Source: Clostridia bacterium
GTDB lineage: Bacteria; Bacillota; Clostridia; Lachnospirales; Lachnospiraceae
Assembly: GCA_910575725.1 (NCBI GenBank)
Contig: CAJTFE010000029.1
Coordinates: 1 to 62,121 of the forward strand
DNA length: 62,121 bases
Reading direction: 5' to 3'
Shown here: piece by piece, positions 16,784 through 26,114 of the stretch
Layout of the letters: each line of letters begins with the position of its first letter
Numbering within the stretch: the first letter of the stretch is position 1
Program-made: the position numbers and the translations under genes
The notes under the pieces: generated by a model
What the model was told of the DNA's origin: nothing
Database searches by the model: none
Seen by the model: only the letters and a program-made list of their open reading frames with translations

Positions 16784-17533
16784 TCATAAAGGCTGCCCGG
16801 CCATACGCTCAAGAAGCTTCTGCTTCATATTTCTGGAAAAGGGGCAGCGCTCTTTGTTTTTTAAAACAACCTCTTTTGTTTTCAGATTCACCTGGGCAAT
16901 CTCGTCTGTGCGCACCAGGTAAGCTCTGTGAATCCGGATAAACTGTTGTCCCAGCTTTTCCTCCAGCTCCTGGATGCTGCCGATAAAGTCCAGGCGCTCC
17001 TGCCGGGCGTGAAGTTCAATCCGGTGGGTGCGTCCGGCTGTGGCAAAGTAAAGGATCTCTTTAAGCGGAATATGACGGACTACATCCAGGGTCTTGACGG
17101 TAAAGTATTCCTGCTGCTCTCCCTGTTCCCGGCTCACGCGTTCTTCTATTACCTTCAGACAGCGGGAAAGTCCTTCGTACATTTTCTCCGGATTTTTCTT
17201 GCAGATGTAATCCAGGGCTTCCAGATGGTAGCGGAAGGTCTCAAAGGCCAGATCCTGGAAGGCCGTGACATAGACGAGAAAGCCTCTGGCATCTATTTTC
17301 CGTATTTCCTGTCCAAGCTGGAAGCCGTCCATGGAGGAGCCCTTAAGCTCCACATCCAGAAAATAGATTCCCCGTTTCTGTTCCCCGGACAGATGCTTTA
17401 GAAGCTCCTTGGGGCTTTCTGTACACAGGGCTATTTCCATATCCAGACCCTCTATGAGAATCTTCTTTTCCAGCCAGGCGCGTTCCGCATTCCGGATGGC
17501 CTCTTCGTCCTCGCATATATAGATTGGCAGCAT
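16784..17533 (-). CDS. LytTR-type response regulator (AgrA-like)
   Basis: A 249-residue regulator. The N-terminal receiver has the acidic pocket CEDEEAIR near residue 6, the phosphoacceptor aspartate in GIYFLDVELKG near residue 60, and the conserved lysine in YICKKNPE. The C-terminal LytTR DNA-binding domain spans about residues 145-245 (EILYFATAGRTHRIELH ... FIRIHRAYLVRTDEI). It starts 3 bp after the histidine kinase gene. LytTR regulators bind paired 9-bp repeats; no obvious target pair was identified here by eye. Confidence 0.92.
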   Translation of the reverse strand: MLPIYICEDEEAIRNAERAWLEKKILIEGLDMEIALCTESPKELLKHLSGEQKRGIYFLDVELKGSSMDGFQLGQEIRKIDARGFLVYVTAFQDLAFETFRYHLEALDYICKKNPEKMYEGLSRCLKVIEERVSREQGEQQEYFTVKTLDVVRHIPLKEILYFATAGRTHRIELHARQERLDFIGSIQELEEKLGQQFIRIHRAYLVRTDEIAQVNLKTKEVVLKNKERCPFSRNMKQKLLERMAGQPL

Positions 17534-17536
17534 ATG

Positions 17537-18901
17537 TTAAACCTCCTGGATTTTCAGCTCCTGCACAAAGCAGCCGTCCTGTATGGCTGTGAAGGGGAAG
17601 ACAAAATCATACCTTCCCAGTATCCTCTGATAGCTTTCCAGTCCAATCCCGCGGCCTTCTCCCTTTGTGGTGTAGCCGGCTGTTCCAAGCTTCTGAAAGT
17701 CTACCCCATGATACATGGTATTTTTGATCCGAAAGGTGGTACAGCCGTCCTGACTGCTGATCATCAGATGAATTTTTGCATTCTCTTTCCCCCGGACCTC
17801 GTCCACAGCATTGTCCATAAGGATGCCAAGACACCGGCACAGATCTGTACTCCGCATCCGGGTTCTCTCAAAGGGCCGCAGCACCTCCAGCTCACAATGT
17901 ATTTCTTCTTTTTGCATCCGGGCCAGCTTTTCCAGAAGGAGACCCTTGATCTCTACCATATGTACATTGGCCAGCTGATTTAGGAGACGGATCTGGTCGC
18001 CTGCCTGCCGGTCAAAATCCTCTGTCATTTCCTGGATAAAGGATTGGACTGCATCCATATCTCCTTCCTTTACCTGGAGATACATGCCGGCTGTCATATT
18101 TCTAAAATCATGGCGGAACCGGCGGAGCTCCTCCTGGATCTGCTCCATTTTTTCTATGTAAATAGCCTGCTGTCTTAAGTTGGCCTGCTGAGCCAGAATA
18201 TACTGCTTCTGCTGCCAGTCCCGTCCCACATAAACGAAAATCATATGAATCACCAGAAGCATAACAAAAGGAAGAAGAAGGTATGCCCGGTTTTTTTCCG
18301 GATCGTTTATCACATGGTCTAAAGCCTCGCCGTAAACCGGATAAAGTCCCAGAAGGAGCAGAATCCCCTTGTGTATTTTTTCCTGCTGCAGCCATTGGCG
18401 GTATATCTTTGCAATGCCGGATTTTACAATGACCAGGCCGCAGAGTAGAAAGCAGCACGGCCTTATTCCAAACATCCAGAAGAGATATTCCCAACGCTGT
18501 GAGGCAATCCTAAGATCAAAAAATCTCCCGTACAGATATAATTGGGAAAGCAGATCGCCATAGGAGCCCAAAATCTCGATCATCAGTACGCTAAGGCAGC
18601 AATCTCGGAAGGAAACCTTATACGCAATGCGCAGAATCAGAGCCCAGCATACAAGATTAAAGTACTGCCAGGCAATAGTGCCTATGCTATAGGGAAGACG
18701 CCAGAAGCCAGTCCGGTAACAGACAGCCCCAACAGTTGAAAGCAGCAGCACCCCGAACAGAGCAGCCAGGATATATGCACTCCTATGCCGGATCCCCCGA
18801 TTTGGAATACGGCCCAGGAGAATGCCGGACATCCAGAGGAAGAAGAGTAAAGTGACGGCCATACTTAAAATATTTGCAGATACAACTTGTAGAAAGCTCA
18901 T
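17537..18901 (-). CDS. GHKL-type sensor histidine kinase (AgrC-like)
   Basis: A 454-residue kinase. The first about 220 residues form six to seven membrane helices, as in AgrC-type peptide receptors. A linker helix (IEKMEQIQEELRRF) leads to the phosphoacceptor RFRHDFRNM near residue 264. The GHKL ATPase follows with LGILMDNAVDEV and GTAGYTTKGEGRGIGLES. It forms an operon with the LytTR regulator. No agrB or agrD-like gene is seen on either side, so its signal is unknown. Confidence 0.9.
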   Translation of the reverse strand: MSFLQVVSANILSMAVTLLFFLWMSGILLGRIPNRGIRHRSAYILAALFGVLLLSTVGAVCYRTGFWRLPYSIGTIAWQYFNLVCWALILRIAYKVSFRDCCLSVLMIEILGSYGDLLSQLYLYGRFFDLRIASQRWEYLFWMFGIRPCCFLLCGLVIVKSGIAKIYRQWLQQEKIHKGILLLLGLYPVYGEALDHVINDPEKNRAYLLLPFVMLLVIHMIFVYVGRDWQQKQYILAQQANLRQQAIYIEKMEQIQEELRRFRHDFRNMTAGMYLQVKEGDMDAVQSFIQEMTEDFDRQAGDQIRLLNQLANVHMVEIKGLLLEKLARMQKEEIHCELEVLRPFERTRMRSTDLCRCLGILMDNAVDEVRGKENAKIHLMISSQDGCTTFRIKNTMYHGVDFQKLGTAGYTTKGEGRGIGLESYQRILGRYDFVFPFTAIQDGCFVQELKIQEV

Positions 18902-19045
18902 AGCAGTTCCTCTTCCTTTCCCGATTTCTCTTTATTATATCAAATTTGTTATGTAATTCAATTCTGTTTTTTAAAAGCTTGTCCCTTCTCAACTCATTGG
19001 TGGGAAACAAGACTTCCGCCGCTCAGCCTCTCTTGCCGGGCACAC

Positions 19046-19083
19046 AAAAAAAACTGCCGCTGATCCTCAGATCAGCAGCAGTC
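19046..19083 (-). terminator. Terminator overlapping the end of the M24 peptidase gene
   Basis: Read leftward, ACTGCTGCTGATC, loop TGAG, GATCAGCGGCAGT, then TTTTTTTT. The stop codon TGA lies in the loop and the upstream arm encodes the last codons. It ends the long peptide-utilisation operon. Confidence 0.9.
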
Positions 19084-20353
19084 TTTCTTGATGTCCGTCC
19101 AGATATTCAACAGCCCCGTCCTTGCAGATATCCTCCTCCAGATACATGAACACCTGCTGCCCGTCCCAGATCTTTGCGTCATCATACACATTCAGCTCCA
19201 GGGCATAGCAGGTTTTATCCTCCACAGGCCGCTGGCCGTGGCCGGGCAGGAAGCCTTGATTGCCGTATTGTCCGATGCTTGGGCCGGCGCCGTGGCCGAA
19301 GGTTCCAAGGGGATGGGTATAAAGCATGGGGCGGATGCTCTCGTCCTTTGCCCTCTTTACTGAGCAGGCAAAAACATCATTGCCTGTGACGCCCTCCTTA
19401 AGCTCCTCCATTACAATCTCCCGGAAGCGGTTTCCCTTGTCAAGAAGCACCTGGAATTCCTCCGGCGCCCCGGTTTCCCCCTCCTTTAAAATATACGCTG
19501 CCCACTGCATGTCCGTGTGCAGATGTACATAGCGTCCGTTGAGCCCGATGTCACAGTGCAGCAGATCTCCCGGCTGAATTACCTCGTGAAACATTCTGGA
19601 TACACTGCTTCCCTTTCTCTGCAAATCTACATCTGCTCCAAACCAGTAGGAATAACCAAGGGCTGTAATCATCTCGCGCATACACCATTCAATGTCTGTG
19701 GTGGTGGTCGTTCCAGGCTTCACAAAAGCTTTGCTAAAGGTATAATCTACAATATCATGGGTTACGCTGGTCAAAACCTTCATGGCCTCCTTTTCCAGCG
19801 GAGACACCCTCTGAAGCCAGCGCACTGTCAGTTCTTCTCCATCACAGATGCGTGATGCATAGAGCTCTCCCACTGCCTCCTTAAGATTCTCATAGAGTGT
19901 AGAGGACAGTCCGTCGCAAAAACCGTACAGAAAGCTTCTGTTTACCGCTATTTTCTTTGGTGCCAGCTCCGCCACGATACGGGCTGCCGCCTGCCAGACG
20001 GTTTCTTCCTTTTCCTGCACATTTTCGTAAATACTGCTCATCTCTGGGGAGTGCATGCCTACTGCCATCCTGCGGATCGCGCCGGTCTCTTCATTCCGGT
20101 GAAAGAGTAAAATACTGATTCTTCTGGCCTCCGGCATATCCCATGTAAAAAGCGTATGGATGATGGGATCCTCACAGTTTTCCCGGGAGAGCACCACCCA
20201 CATGTCCATCCCGGACTTTTCCATGGCCCAGGGCAGAATTACGTCAAGACGTTCCTTCAAGATACGGGTGCTCAGCTCCGCCTGGGCCTTCAATGGGTAA
20301 AGGCCTGCGGCCTCAAGCTTTTGCTTCATCTTCTCAATTGTTTGTTCATACAT
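19067..20353 (-). CDS. M24 family metallopeptidase (Xaa-Pro peptidase-like)
   Basis: A 428-residue pita-bread-fold protein. The candidate dinuclear metal ligands are in LHCDIGLNGRYVHLHTDM (two aspartates around residues 279-290), HPLGTFGHGAGPS, YALELNVYD and VFMYLEEDI. The N-terminal creatinase-like domain is divergent (PWAMEKSGMDMWVVLSREN). The pattern is complete but unusual for a classical prolidase, so the substrate may be a special dipeptide. ATG 20353 has AGGAG upstream. It is the last gene of the peptide operon, downstream of the second M24 gene. Confidence 0.82.
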   Translation of the reverse strand: MYEQTIEKMKQKLEAAGLYPLKAQAELSTRILKERLDVILPWAMEKSGMDMWVVLSRENCEDPIIHTLFTWDMPEARRISILLFHRNEETGAIRRMAVGMHSPEMSSIYENVQEKEETVWQAAARIVAELAPKKIAVNRSFLYGFCDGLSSTLYENLKEAVGELYASRICDGEELTVRWLQRVSPLEKEAMKVLTSVTHDIVDYTFSKAFVKPGTTTTTDIEWCMREMITALGYSYWFGADVDLQRKGSSVSRMFHEVIQPGDLLHCDIGLNGRYVHLHTDMQWAAYILKEGETGAPEEFQVLLDKGNRFREIVMEELKEGVTGNDVFACSVKRAKDESIRPMLYTHPLGTFGHGAGPSIGQYGNQGFLPGHGQRPVEDKTCYALELNVYDDAKIWDGQQVFMYLEEDICKDGAVEYLDGHQERLLLI

Positions 20354-20421
20354 TCCTTTTCTCCTATTCCAGTTCCGTAATATCCTTCCCAGTTCCGCAT
20401 TCCCTAAAGAATGCACCATTT

Positions 20422-21498
20422 TTATAATTCTATCAACTGCTTTGCCGCTTTCGTCAAATTCCTGCAGCCGTTCTCTGTGAGGAGGATATCATCCTCGATG
20501 CGGACGCCGCCAAAGCCCGGAAGATAAATCCCCGGCTCCACGGTCATTATCATCCCTGGTTTCAAGGGAATATCGCCTGCCTCATTCTGCGCAAAGCGAG
20601 GGCTCTCATGGATATCAAGCCCAAAGCTGTGCCCAAGGCCGTGGCCGAAATATTCCCCGTACCCGGCCTCCTCTATGACCTTCCTGGCAATCCCATCGAT
20701 CTCCCGTCCGGTTTTTCCCGGCATCACTCCTTGAATGGCTGCCTCCTGAGCCGCAAGCGTGACTTCATAAATCTCCCTCTGCCTCTCTCCTGCTCTTCCT
20801 AAGCATACGGTTCTGGTCACGTCGGACCAGTAGCCCCGAAAGCAGCAGCCGAAATCCATGGTAATCAAATCCCCCCGCCGTACACGCCGTTCCCCGGCAA
20901 TGCCGTGCGGCAGCGCTCCGTGCTCTCCCGACGCCACAATAAACCGGTCTGCCATGCGCTCCACCCCTGGGTAAGCGCGCATATAGCTCTGTAGGATACC
21001 GTCAATCTCCGCCTCAGTCATCCCCTCAGTAAGCCTTGCAAGCACATGCTCAAAGGCAAGGTCTGTAATCTCACAGGCCCTTTGTATCCTGCATTGCTCC
21101 TCCTCATCCTTTACCATGCGAAGCTCAAGCAGCACATCACTGATATCCCCCGCAGCATTCAGCCCCTTTTGGGCCAGCAGGTGCGAAAACCGCAGCGTCG
21201 CAAAGTCATGCTCCACGCCCAGACGCAAAAAGCCCTGCTCACAAAGCCAGGAACACACATCCGCCTCCCCGGCAATCTTTACCGCCTCCCAGTCCGGGCA
21301 CTCCTTGAGCGCCTGCTCCTGGTAACGGAAGTCCACAAGAAAGCAGCATTTCGTCTCTGTGATTACCACATAGCCGGTGCTTCCCGTAAATCCGCACATA
21401 TAACGCCTGTTGGAAGGACTGAAAATCAGAGCCGCATCCAGCTCCTTCTCCCGAAGGAACTCCCGGATCCGCAGTATCCGCCCCTTATCACCATTCAT
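20422..21498 (-). CDS. Xaa-Pro aminopeptidase / dipeptidase (M24B)
   Basis: A 358-residue cytosolic peptidase. The N-terminal domain includes SPSNRRYMCGFTGSTGYVV. The catalytic domain shows LITMDFGCCFRGYWSDVTRT, GHGLGHSFGLDIHESPR, MIMTVEPGIYLPGFGGVRIEDD: all five metal ligands (D, D, H, E, E) are present. Such enzymes release N-terminal residues before proline from peptides. ATG 21498 follows AAGGAG. It lies 90 bp after the oligopeptide-binding protein gene, consistent with cleaving imported peptides. Confidence 0.93.
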   Translation of the reverse strand: MNGDKGRILRIREFLREKELDAALIFSPSNRRYMCGFTGSTGYVVITETKCCFLVDFRYQEQALKECPDWEAVKIAGEADVCSWLCEQGFLRLGVEHDFATLRFSHLLAQKGLNAAGDISDVLLELRMVKDEEEQCRIQRACEITDLAFEHVLARLTEGMTEAEIDGILQSYMRAYPGVERMADRFIVASGEHGALPHGIAGERRVRRGDLITMDFGCCFRGYWSDVTRTVCLGRAGERQREIYEVTLAAQEAAIQGVMPGKTGREIDGIARKVIEEAGYGEYFGHGLGHSFGLDIHESPRFAQNEAGDIPLKPGMIMTVEPGIYLPGFGGVRIEDDILLTENGCRNLTKAAKQLIEL

Positions 21499-21587
21499 GT
21501 CAAATATCTCCTTAATCTTTCTGCCTGGTTCACAAAAACCCAAAAAGGAGCTGCCGCTCTGTTCCGACAGCTCCCTAACCTCACTCC

Positions 21588-23159
21588 TTAGAAGGAAAAC
21601 TCCGGAATCTTCATCTGTCCGTTGGAGTATACGCTGAAATTCTTCAGATTGGAATTATAAGCATACAAATCCTCCGGGCACTGAAGGAAGATACACGGAA
21701 CCTCTTCCCATACAATTGCCTGGGCCTCAAGGTAAGCCTCTTTTCTCTCTTCCTGATCCGTAGAAGTACGCCCAAGCTGAAGCAGCCGGTCAACCTCCTC
21801 GTTGGTGTAGAAGGACATATTGCCGCCCTCGCCGTGCTGAGAAGAATGGAAGCTTGCATACAAAGCATAGTCCGGATCTCCTGTATCGGATGACCAGCCA
21901 AGAGAGAAGGCCTCCAGTGTACCGGCACATACCTCGCCGATGTAAGTAGTACGCTCCAGAGACTGAATCTCTACCTGGATACCGATAGCAGCCAGCTGAG
22001 ACTGGACAATCTCCGCCGTATCCTGGCGCGCCTGGCTCTCGTCTGTTGTCATCGTCATCTTAAAGCCGTCTGCGTAGCCTGCCTCTGCCAGAAGCTCCTT
22101 TGCCTTCTCCACATTGTACTCATGCTTGGGAAGCTGATCGTTATAGGCCCATACCACAGAACTCATAGGAGCCTCTGCAATCGTGCCGGTTCCCTGGTAA
22201 ACCACATTGTAAATGGCTTCCTTGTCGGTGGCAAGATCAATTGCCTGGCGTACCTTTACATTGTCAAAAGGCGCTTTGGTCGTGTTAAGGCCGATAAAGT
22301 TGATGGAGGAAGCTACCTCCCGGAATACCTCAACGCCTTCCTTGCTCTCCAGACGCTCTACATCCGACGCCTGAATATCTACAGCCACATCAACACCGCC
22401 TGCCTCAACCTCTATGGAACGGGTGGCAACCTCGGGAATAGTTCTCCAGATAACATTGGGAATAACCGGAGCAGTTCCCCAGTACTCCTGGTTTGCCTCC
22501 AGAACGATGCGGTCGCTTGCCGCCCAGCTCACAAACTTGTAAGGGCCGGTTCCCACCGGATTCTGGCCGACTGCATCCCCTGCTTCCGTGTAAGCCTTCT
22601 CATTCACGATAGCCATAACCGCATGTCCCAGATGGTTCAGGATCGGGCCGAAGGGCTCAGTCATCTTCATTTCAAAGGTATAATCGTCAACAGCCTTGGA
22701 ATTCTCAAAGTCAATGGTCGCACGGATAGAGCTTGCATGGGGAGATTCCGCAATCTTAGAGAAGGAAAACGCCACGTCGCTTGCCTTCAGCTCCTCGCCG
22801 TTGTGGAATTTCACCCCTTGTCTTAAATGGAACACATAAGTGGTGTCGTCTACGATCTCCCAGGACTCTGCAAGACCCGGAGCAATCTCTCCGTTGTCGT
22901 CCCTCGTTACAAGGGTCTCAAAAATACAGCTTGCCACCCGGATAGCCGGCGTATCCGTTGTTCCATAGGGGTCTAAAGATACGGGATCAGCCCCCTGTGC
23001 GATTGTGAGGGTATCCTTTGTGCCTCCCTCCGCTCCGGATCCCGTCTCTGTTCCTGTTCCTGTCTGGCCTTCCTCCGTCTTGCCCTTGCCGCCGCATCCT
23101 GCTGCCGCCAGCATGGCCAATACAAGAAGAAGCGCCAGTACACGGTTGAACTTTTTCAT
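21588..23159 (-). CDS. Oligopeptide ABC transporter, substrate-binding lipoprotein
   Basis: A 523-residue SBP family 5 protein. The lipoprotein signal peptide is clear (RVLALLLVLAMLAAAGC, lipobox AAGC at residue 22), so it is anchored to the outer face of the membrane. The family motif ADPVSLDPYGTTDTP and FHLRQGVKFHNGE around residue 120 mark the DppA/OppA group. Its gene lies after the transporter ATPases, separated by 141 bp with a hairpin, which may allow higher expression of the binding protein than of the permease. Confidence 0.94.
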   Translation of the reverse strand: MKKFNRVLALLLVLAMLAAAGCGGKGKTEEGQTGTGTETGSGAEGGTKDTLTIAQGADPVSLDPYGTTDTPAIRVASCIFETLVTRDDNGEIAPGLAESWEIVDDTTYVFHLRQGVKFHNGEELKASDVAFSFSKIAESPHASSIRATIDFENSKAVDDYTFEMKMTEPFGPILNHLGHAVMAIVNEKAYTEAGDAVGQNPVGTGPYKFVSWAASDRIVLEANQEYWGTAPVIPNVIWRTIPEVATRSIEVEAGGVDVAVDIQASDVERLESKEGVEVFREVASSINFIGLNTTKAPFDNVKVRQAIDLATDKEAIYNVVYQGTGTIAEAPMSSVVWAYNDQLPKHEYNVEKAKELLAEAGYADGFKMTMTTDESQARQDTAEIVQSQLAAIGIQVEIQSLERTTYIGEVCAGTLEAFSLGWSSDTGDPDYALYASFHSSQHGEGGNMSFYTNEEVDRLLQLGRTSTDQEERKEAYLEAQAIVWEEVPCIFLQCPEDLYAYNSNLKNFSVYSNGQMKIPEFSF

Positions 23160-23217
23160 GTTTTTTCTCCTTTCTCACTCCAGTTTTGCACCCTTTGCCA
23201 GATACTGCCCAAAAGGC

Positions 23218-23258
23218 GCTGTTTTTAATCTGCATTCCTGCATTTATCAAAAAACAGC
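23218..23258. other. Intercistronic hairpin between the ATPase and binding-protein genes
   Basis: GCTGTTTTT and AAAAACAGC pair around a 23-base loop in the 141-bp gap. A partial terminator or an mRNA-stabilising element is likely; such structures commonly set unequal expression within transporter operons. Confidence 0.5.
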
Positions 23259-23300
23259 TTCCAAATGAAACTATTTTATGAACCATTTTATGTCAACTGT

Positions 23301-24248
23301 TTAATACAGATGGCATGCTGCAAAATGTTCCGGCTCCAGCTCCTTAAGCTTTGGCTGTTCCTTGAAGCATTCGGGCTTTGCATAGAGGCACCGTGGCGCA
23401 AAACGGCAGCCCGGCTCCGGATTAATGGGAGAGGTAATCTCGCCTTTAAGCAGAATCCGCTCCCTCCTGGCCCCCGCCTTTGCTATGGGAATTGCGGACA
23501 GCAGGGCCTGCGTATAGGGGTGGTACTGTTTCTCAAAAAGCTTGTCCGCCGGACACTTCTCCACCAAAGTCCCCAGATACATAACGCAGATGTCGTCCGA
23601 GATATGCTTTACCACAGACATATCGTGTGTGATAAAGATGTAAGTCAGTCCCCTCTCCTCCTGCAGATCCTGCATCAGATTCAAGATCTGCGCCTGGATG
23701 GATACGTCCAGTGCGGAAACAGGCTCATCACAGACGATAAACTTGGGCTCCAGAGCCAGGGCCCGGGCGATACCGATGCGCTGCCGGCGTCCGCCGTCCA
23801 GCTCATGAGGGTAGGAATCCGCAAGGCGTCTTGCAAGGCCGACGGTGTCCATAATCTCCAGCACCTTTTCTTCCTGCATGGCTTTGTCGCCGTTGTACAT
23901 ATTGTGGATTACCATGGGTTCTATAATGATGCTTTTCACGGTCATCCGGGGATTGATGGAGGAAAAGGGGTCTTGGAAGATCATCTGCATATCTTTGCGT
24001 GATTCCTTCAAATCCTCTTTCTTGATATTGGTAATATCCTTTCCTTCAAAGAATATCTTCCCGTCCGTGGTGTCCAGAAGATGAATGATACAGCGCCCCA
24101 GGGTAGACTTGCCGCAGCCGGACTCTCCTACTACGCCTAAGGTTTTTCCCTTCTCAATGGAAAAGGAAACGCCGTCTACCGCATGGAGCTGTCCTTTTGG
24201 GGTTTTAAAATATTTTTTCAGTCCTTCCACTCTCAAAAGCTCAGACAT
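23301..24248 (-). CDS. Oligopeptide ABC transporter ATP-binding protein (DppF/OppF type)
   Basis: A 315-residue ATPase. Walker A is GESGCGKSTLGR near residue 39 and Walker B is KFIVCDEPVSALD. The signature loop reads ELDGGRRQRIG in place of the usual SGGQ form, as in some clostridial DppF proteins. The C-terminus carries the oligopeptide/dipeptide transporter tail with CRFAPRC and CLYAKPEC cysteine pairs, which bind an iron-sulfur cluster in characterised homologues. ATG 24248 overlaps the end of the partner ATPase gene. Confidence 0.93.
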   Translation of the reverse strand: MSELLRVEGLKKYFKTPKGQLHAVDGVSFSIEKGKTLGVVGESGCGKSTLGRCIIHLLDTTDGKIFFEGKDITNIKKEDLKESRKDMQMIFQDPFSSINPRMTVKSIIIEPMVIHNMYNGDKAMQEEKVLEIMDTVGLARRLADSYPHELDGGRRQRIGIARALALEPKFIVCDEPVSALDVSIQAQILNLMQDLQEERGLTYIFITHDMSVVKHISDDICVMYLGTLVEKCPADKLFEKQYHPYTQALLSAIPIAKAGARRERILLKGEITSPINPEPGCRFAPRCLYAKPECFKEQPKLKELEPEHFAACHLY

Positions 24249-25218
24249 GTTCCTCCTCCTTTCCAATCTGAAAGCATTTTACAAAATGTCCCGGCTCCAC
24301 CTCTGTCATATCCGGGTTCTCACTCTGGCAGCGGCTGCAGGTACAGGCACACCGGGGACAGAAGCTGCACCCTGCAGGCAGATCTGCCGGATCCGGCATC
24401 AGCCCCGGAATGGGGTTTAACCGCTTCACATGGGAGTCCAGATCCGGAATGGAGCCAAACAGCCCCTTGGTATACGGATGGCAGGTGTGATTGTATATCT
24501 GCTCCAGATTTCCATACTCCACAATCTCTCCGGCATACATGATTGCTACCTTGTCGCAGACCTCAGCCACAATGCCCAGATCGTGGGTTATCAGAATCAT
24601 GGAGGTCTGATTTTCCTTCTTAAGCTTTACAATCAGATCCAGCACCTGGGCCTGGATGGTAACGTCAAGGGCCGTGGTCGGCTCGTCCGCCAGCAAAAGC
24701 TCCGGATTGCAGGAAAGGGCAATGGCAATCACCACCCTCTGCTTCATGCCGCCGGAAAACTGGTGGGGATACTCTCCGTAGCGTTCTCCCGGAATACCTA
24801 CCAGCTCCAGCATCCTTACGGCCTTCACGGCAGCATCCGCCTTGGAGCATTTTTCGTGAATCCGGATACTCTCGGCAATCTGACTGCCCACGGTCATTAC
24901 GGGATTTAAGGAGGTCATGGGATCCTGGAAGATCATGGAGATCTTCTTTCCGCGGATAGAGCGCATCTTTTTCTTGTTCTGCTTTAGCAGATCCTCGCCC
25001 TCAAAGAGAATCTCGCCTCCGGTCACAATTCCGGGCGGATCCGGAATCAATCCCATGATGCCAAGAGCCGTCGTCGTCTTGCCAGCTCCGGTCTCTCCCA
25101 CCAGGCCTAAGCTTTCGCCCTTTCCAAGGGTAAGATTCAGTTTATTTACCGCCTCCACAACCCGGTTATCCGCACGATATTGAATTGTGAGGTCTTTGAT
25201 TTCAAGTATGTTTTCCAT
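24241..25218 (-). CDS. Oligopeptide ABC transporter ATP-binding protein (DppD/OppD type)
   Basis: A 325-residue ATPase, partner of the DppF-type protein. Walker [14 protein letters not shown] is near residue 41, the signature is [12 protein letters not shown], and Walker B is [12 protein letters not shown]. The C-terminal cysteine cluster ([15 protein letters not shown]) is richer than usual but corresponds to the family iron-sulfur tail. It overlaps the next gene by 8 bases. Confidence 0.94.
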   Translation of the reverse strand: MENILEIKDLTIQYRADNRVVEAVNKLNLTLGKGESLGLVGETGAGKTTTALGIMGLIPDPPGIVTGGEILFEGEDLLKQNKKKMRSIRGKKISMIFQDPMTSLNPVMTVGSQIAESIRIHEKCSKADAAVKAVRMLELVGIPGERYGEYPHQFSGGMKQRVVIAIALSCNPELLLADEPTTALDVTIQAQVLDLIVKLKKENQTSMILITHDLGIVAEVCDKVAIMYAGEIVEYGNLEQIYNHTCHPYTKGLFGSIPDLDSHVKRLNPIPGLMPDPADLPAGCSFCPRCACTCSRCQSENPDMTEVEPGHFVKCFQIGKEEEHV

Positions 25219-25235
25219 ATTCAGTCAGCGCCTCC

Positions 25236-26114
25236 TTAGTTTTTCAAACGCGGGTCAAGGGCATCCCGAAGACCGTCGCCCAGCATATTCAGAGCAAAAA
25301 TCGTAATCATAATGGCCACGCCCGGAAAGATGCACATGTGAGGATAATTCATAATGTACTGTCTTGCAGAGGAAAGCATCGACCCCCACTCTGGCGTGGG
25401 CGGCTGAATCCCCAGCCCCAAAAAGCTCAAGGAGGAAGCAGAAAGAATGGCTCCGGCCATGCCCAGGGTTGCCTGTACGATAATGGGCGCGATACAGTTC
25501 GGTATAATATGGCGCAGAATAATGCGCGAATCGGATGCGCCGATACACTGTGCAGCCTCTATGTATTCCTGATCCTTGATGGTGAGCACGGAGGAGCGGA
25601 CCACACGGGCATAGCCGGGAATATCCGCAATGGCTATGGCTATTACCATATTGGCCAGGCCCGGCCCCATAGCCGCCGCCAGAGAGATTGCCATGAGCAT
25701 ACCGGGAATGGACATCAGAATATCCATGGCGCGCATCAGGGAGTTGTCCACTCTTCCGCCGTAGAAGCCGGCGACAGCTCCCAAAAGCCCTCCAACAATA
25801 ATCGCTGTGATAATGGAGGAAAAACCCACCAGGAGGGAGATACGTGCTCCGTAGATAATACGGCTTAAAATATCCCGTCCAAAGTTATCGGTGCCCAGAA
25901 GGTGGAGCGCGCTTGGCCCCTCAAAGATGTGGGAGTAATCCTGCAGGTCATAAGGGTAAGGCGCAAGCACGCCGGCAAACAAGGCGCACAGGATGAGAGC
26001 CAGCAGAAGGAAGAGTCCCAGCATAGCGCCCTTGTTTTTACAGAGCCGGTGCCATGCGTCGCGCCAGAAGCCTGTTTTTACGGTTTTTCCTGTTTCAGTT
26101 TGTACTTTTTGCAT
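25236..26114 (-). CDS. Oligopeptide ABC transporter permease (DppC/OppC type)
   Basis: A 292-residue inner-membrane permease with six helices. The N-terminal cytosolic segment FWRDAWHRLCKNKGAMLGL and HLLGTDNFGRDILSRIIYGA are typical. The coupling EAA loop reads EYIEAAQCIGASDSRIILRH near residue 186. ATG 26114 lies nine bases from GGGAGG. The gene overlaps the upstream permease by about 20 bases. Confidence 0.94.
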   Translation of the reverse strand: MQKVQTETGKTVKTGFWRDAWHRLCKNKGAMLGLFLLLALILCALFAGVLAPYPYDLQDYSHIFEGPSALHLLGTDNFGRDILSRIIYGARISLLVGFSSIITAIIVGGLLGAVAGFYGGRVDNSLMRAMDILMSIPGMLMAISLAAAMGPGLANMVIAIAIADIPGYARVVRSSVLTIKDQEYIEAAQCIGASDSRIILRHIIPNCIAPIIVQATLGMAGAILSASSLSFLGLGIQPPTPEWGSMLSSARQYIMNYPHMCIFPGVAIMITIFALNMLGDGLRDALDPRLKN

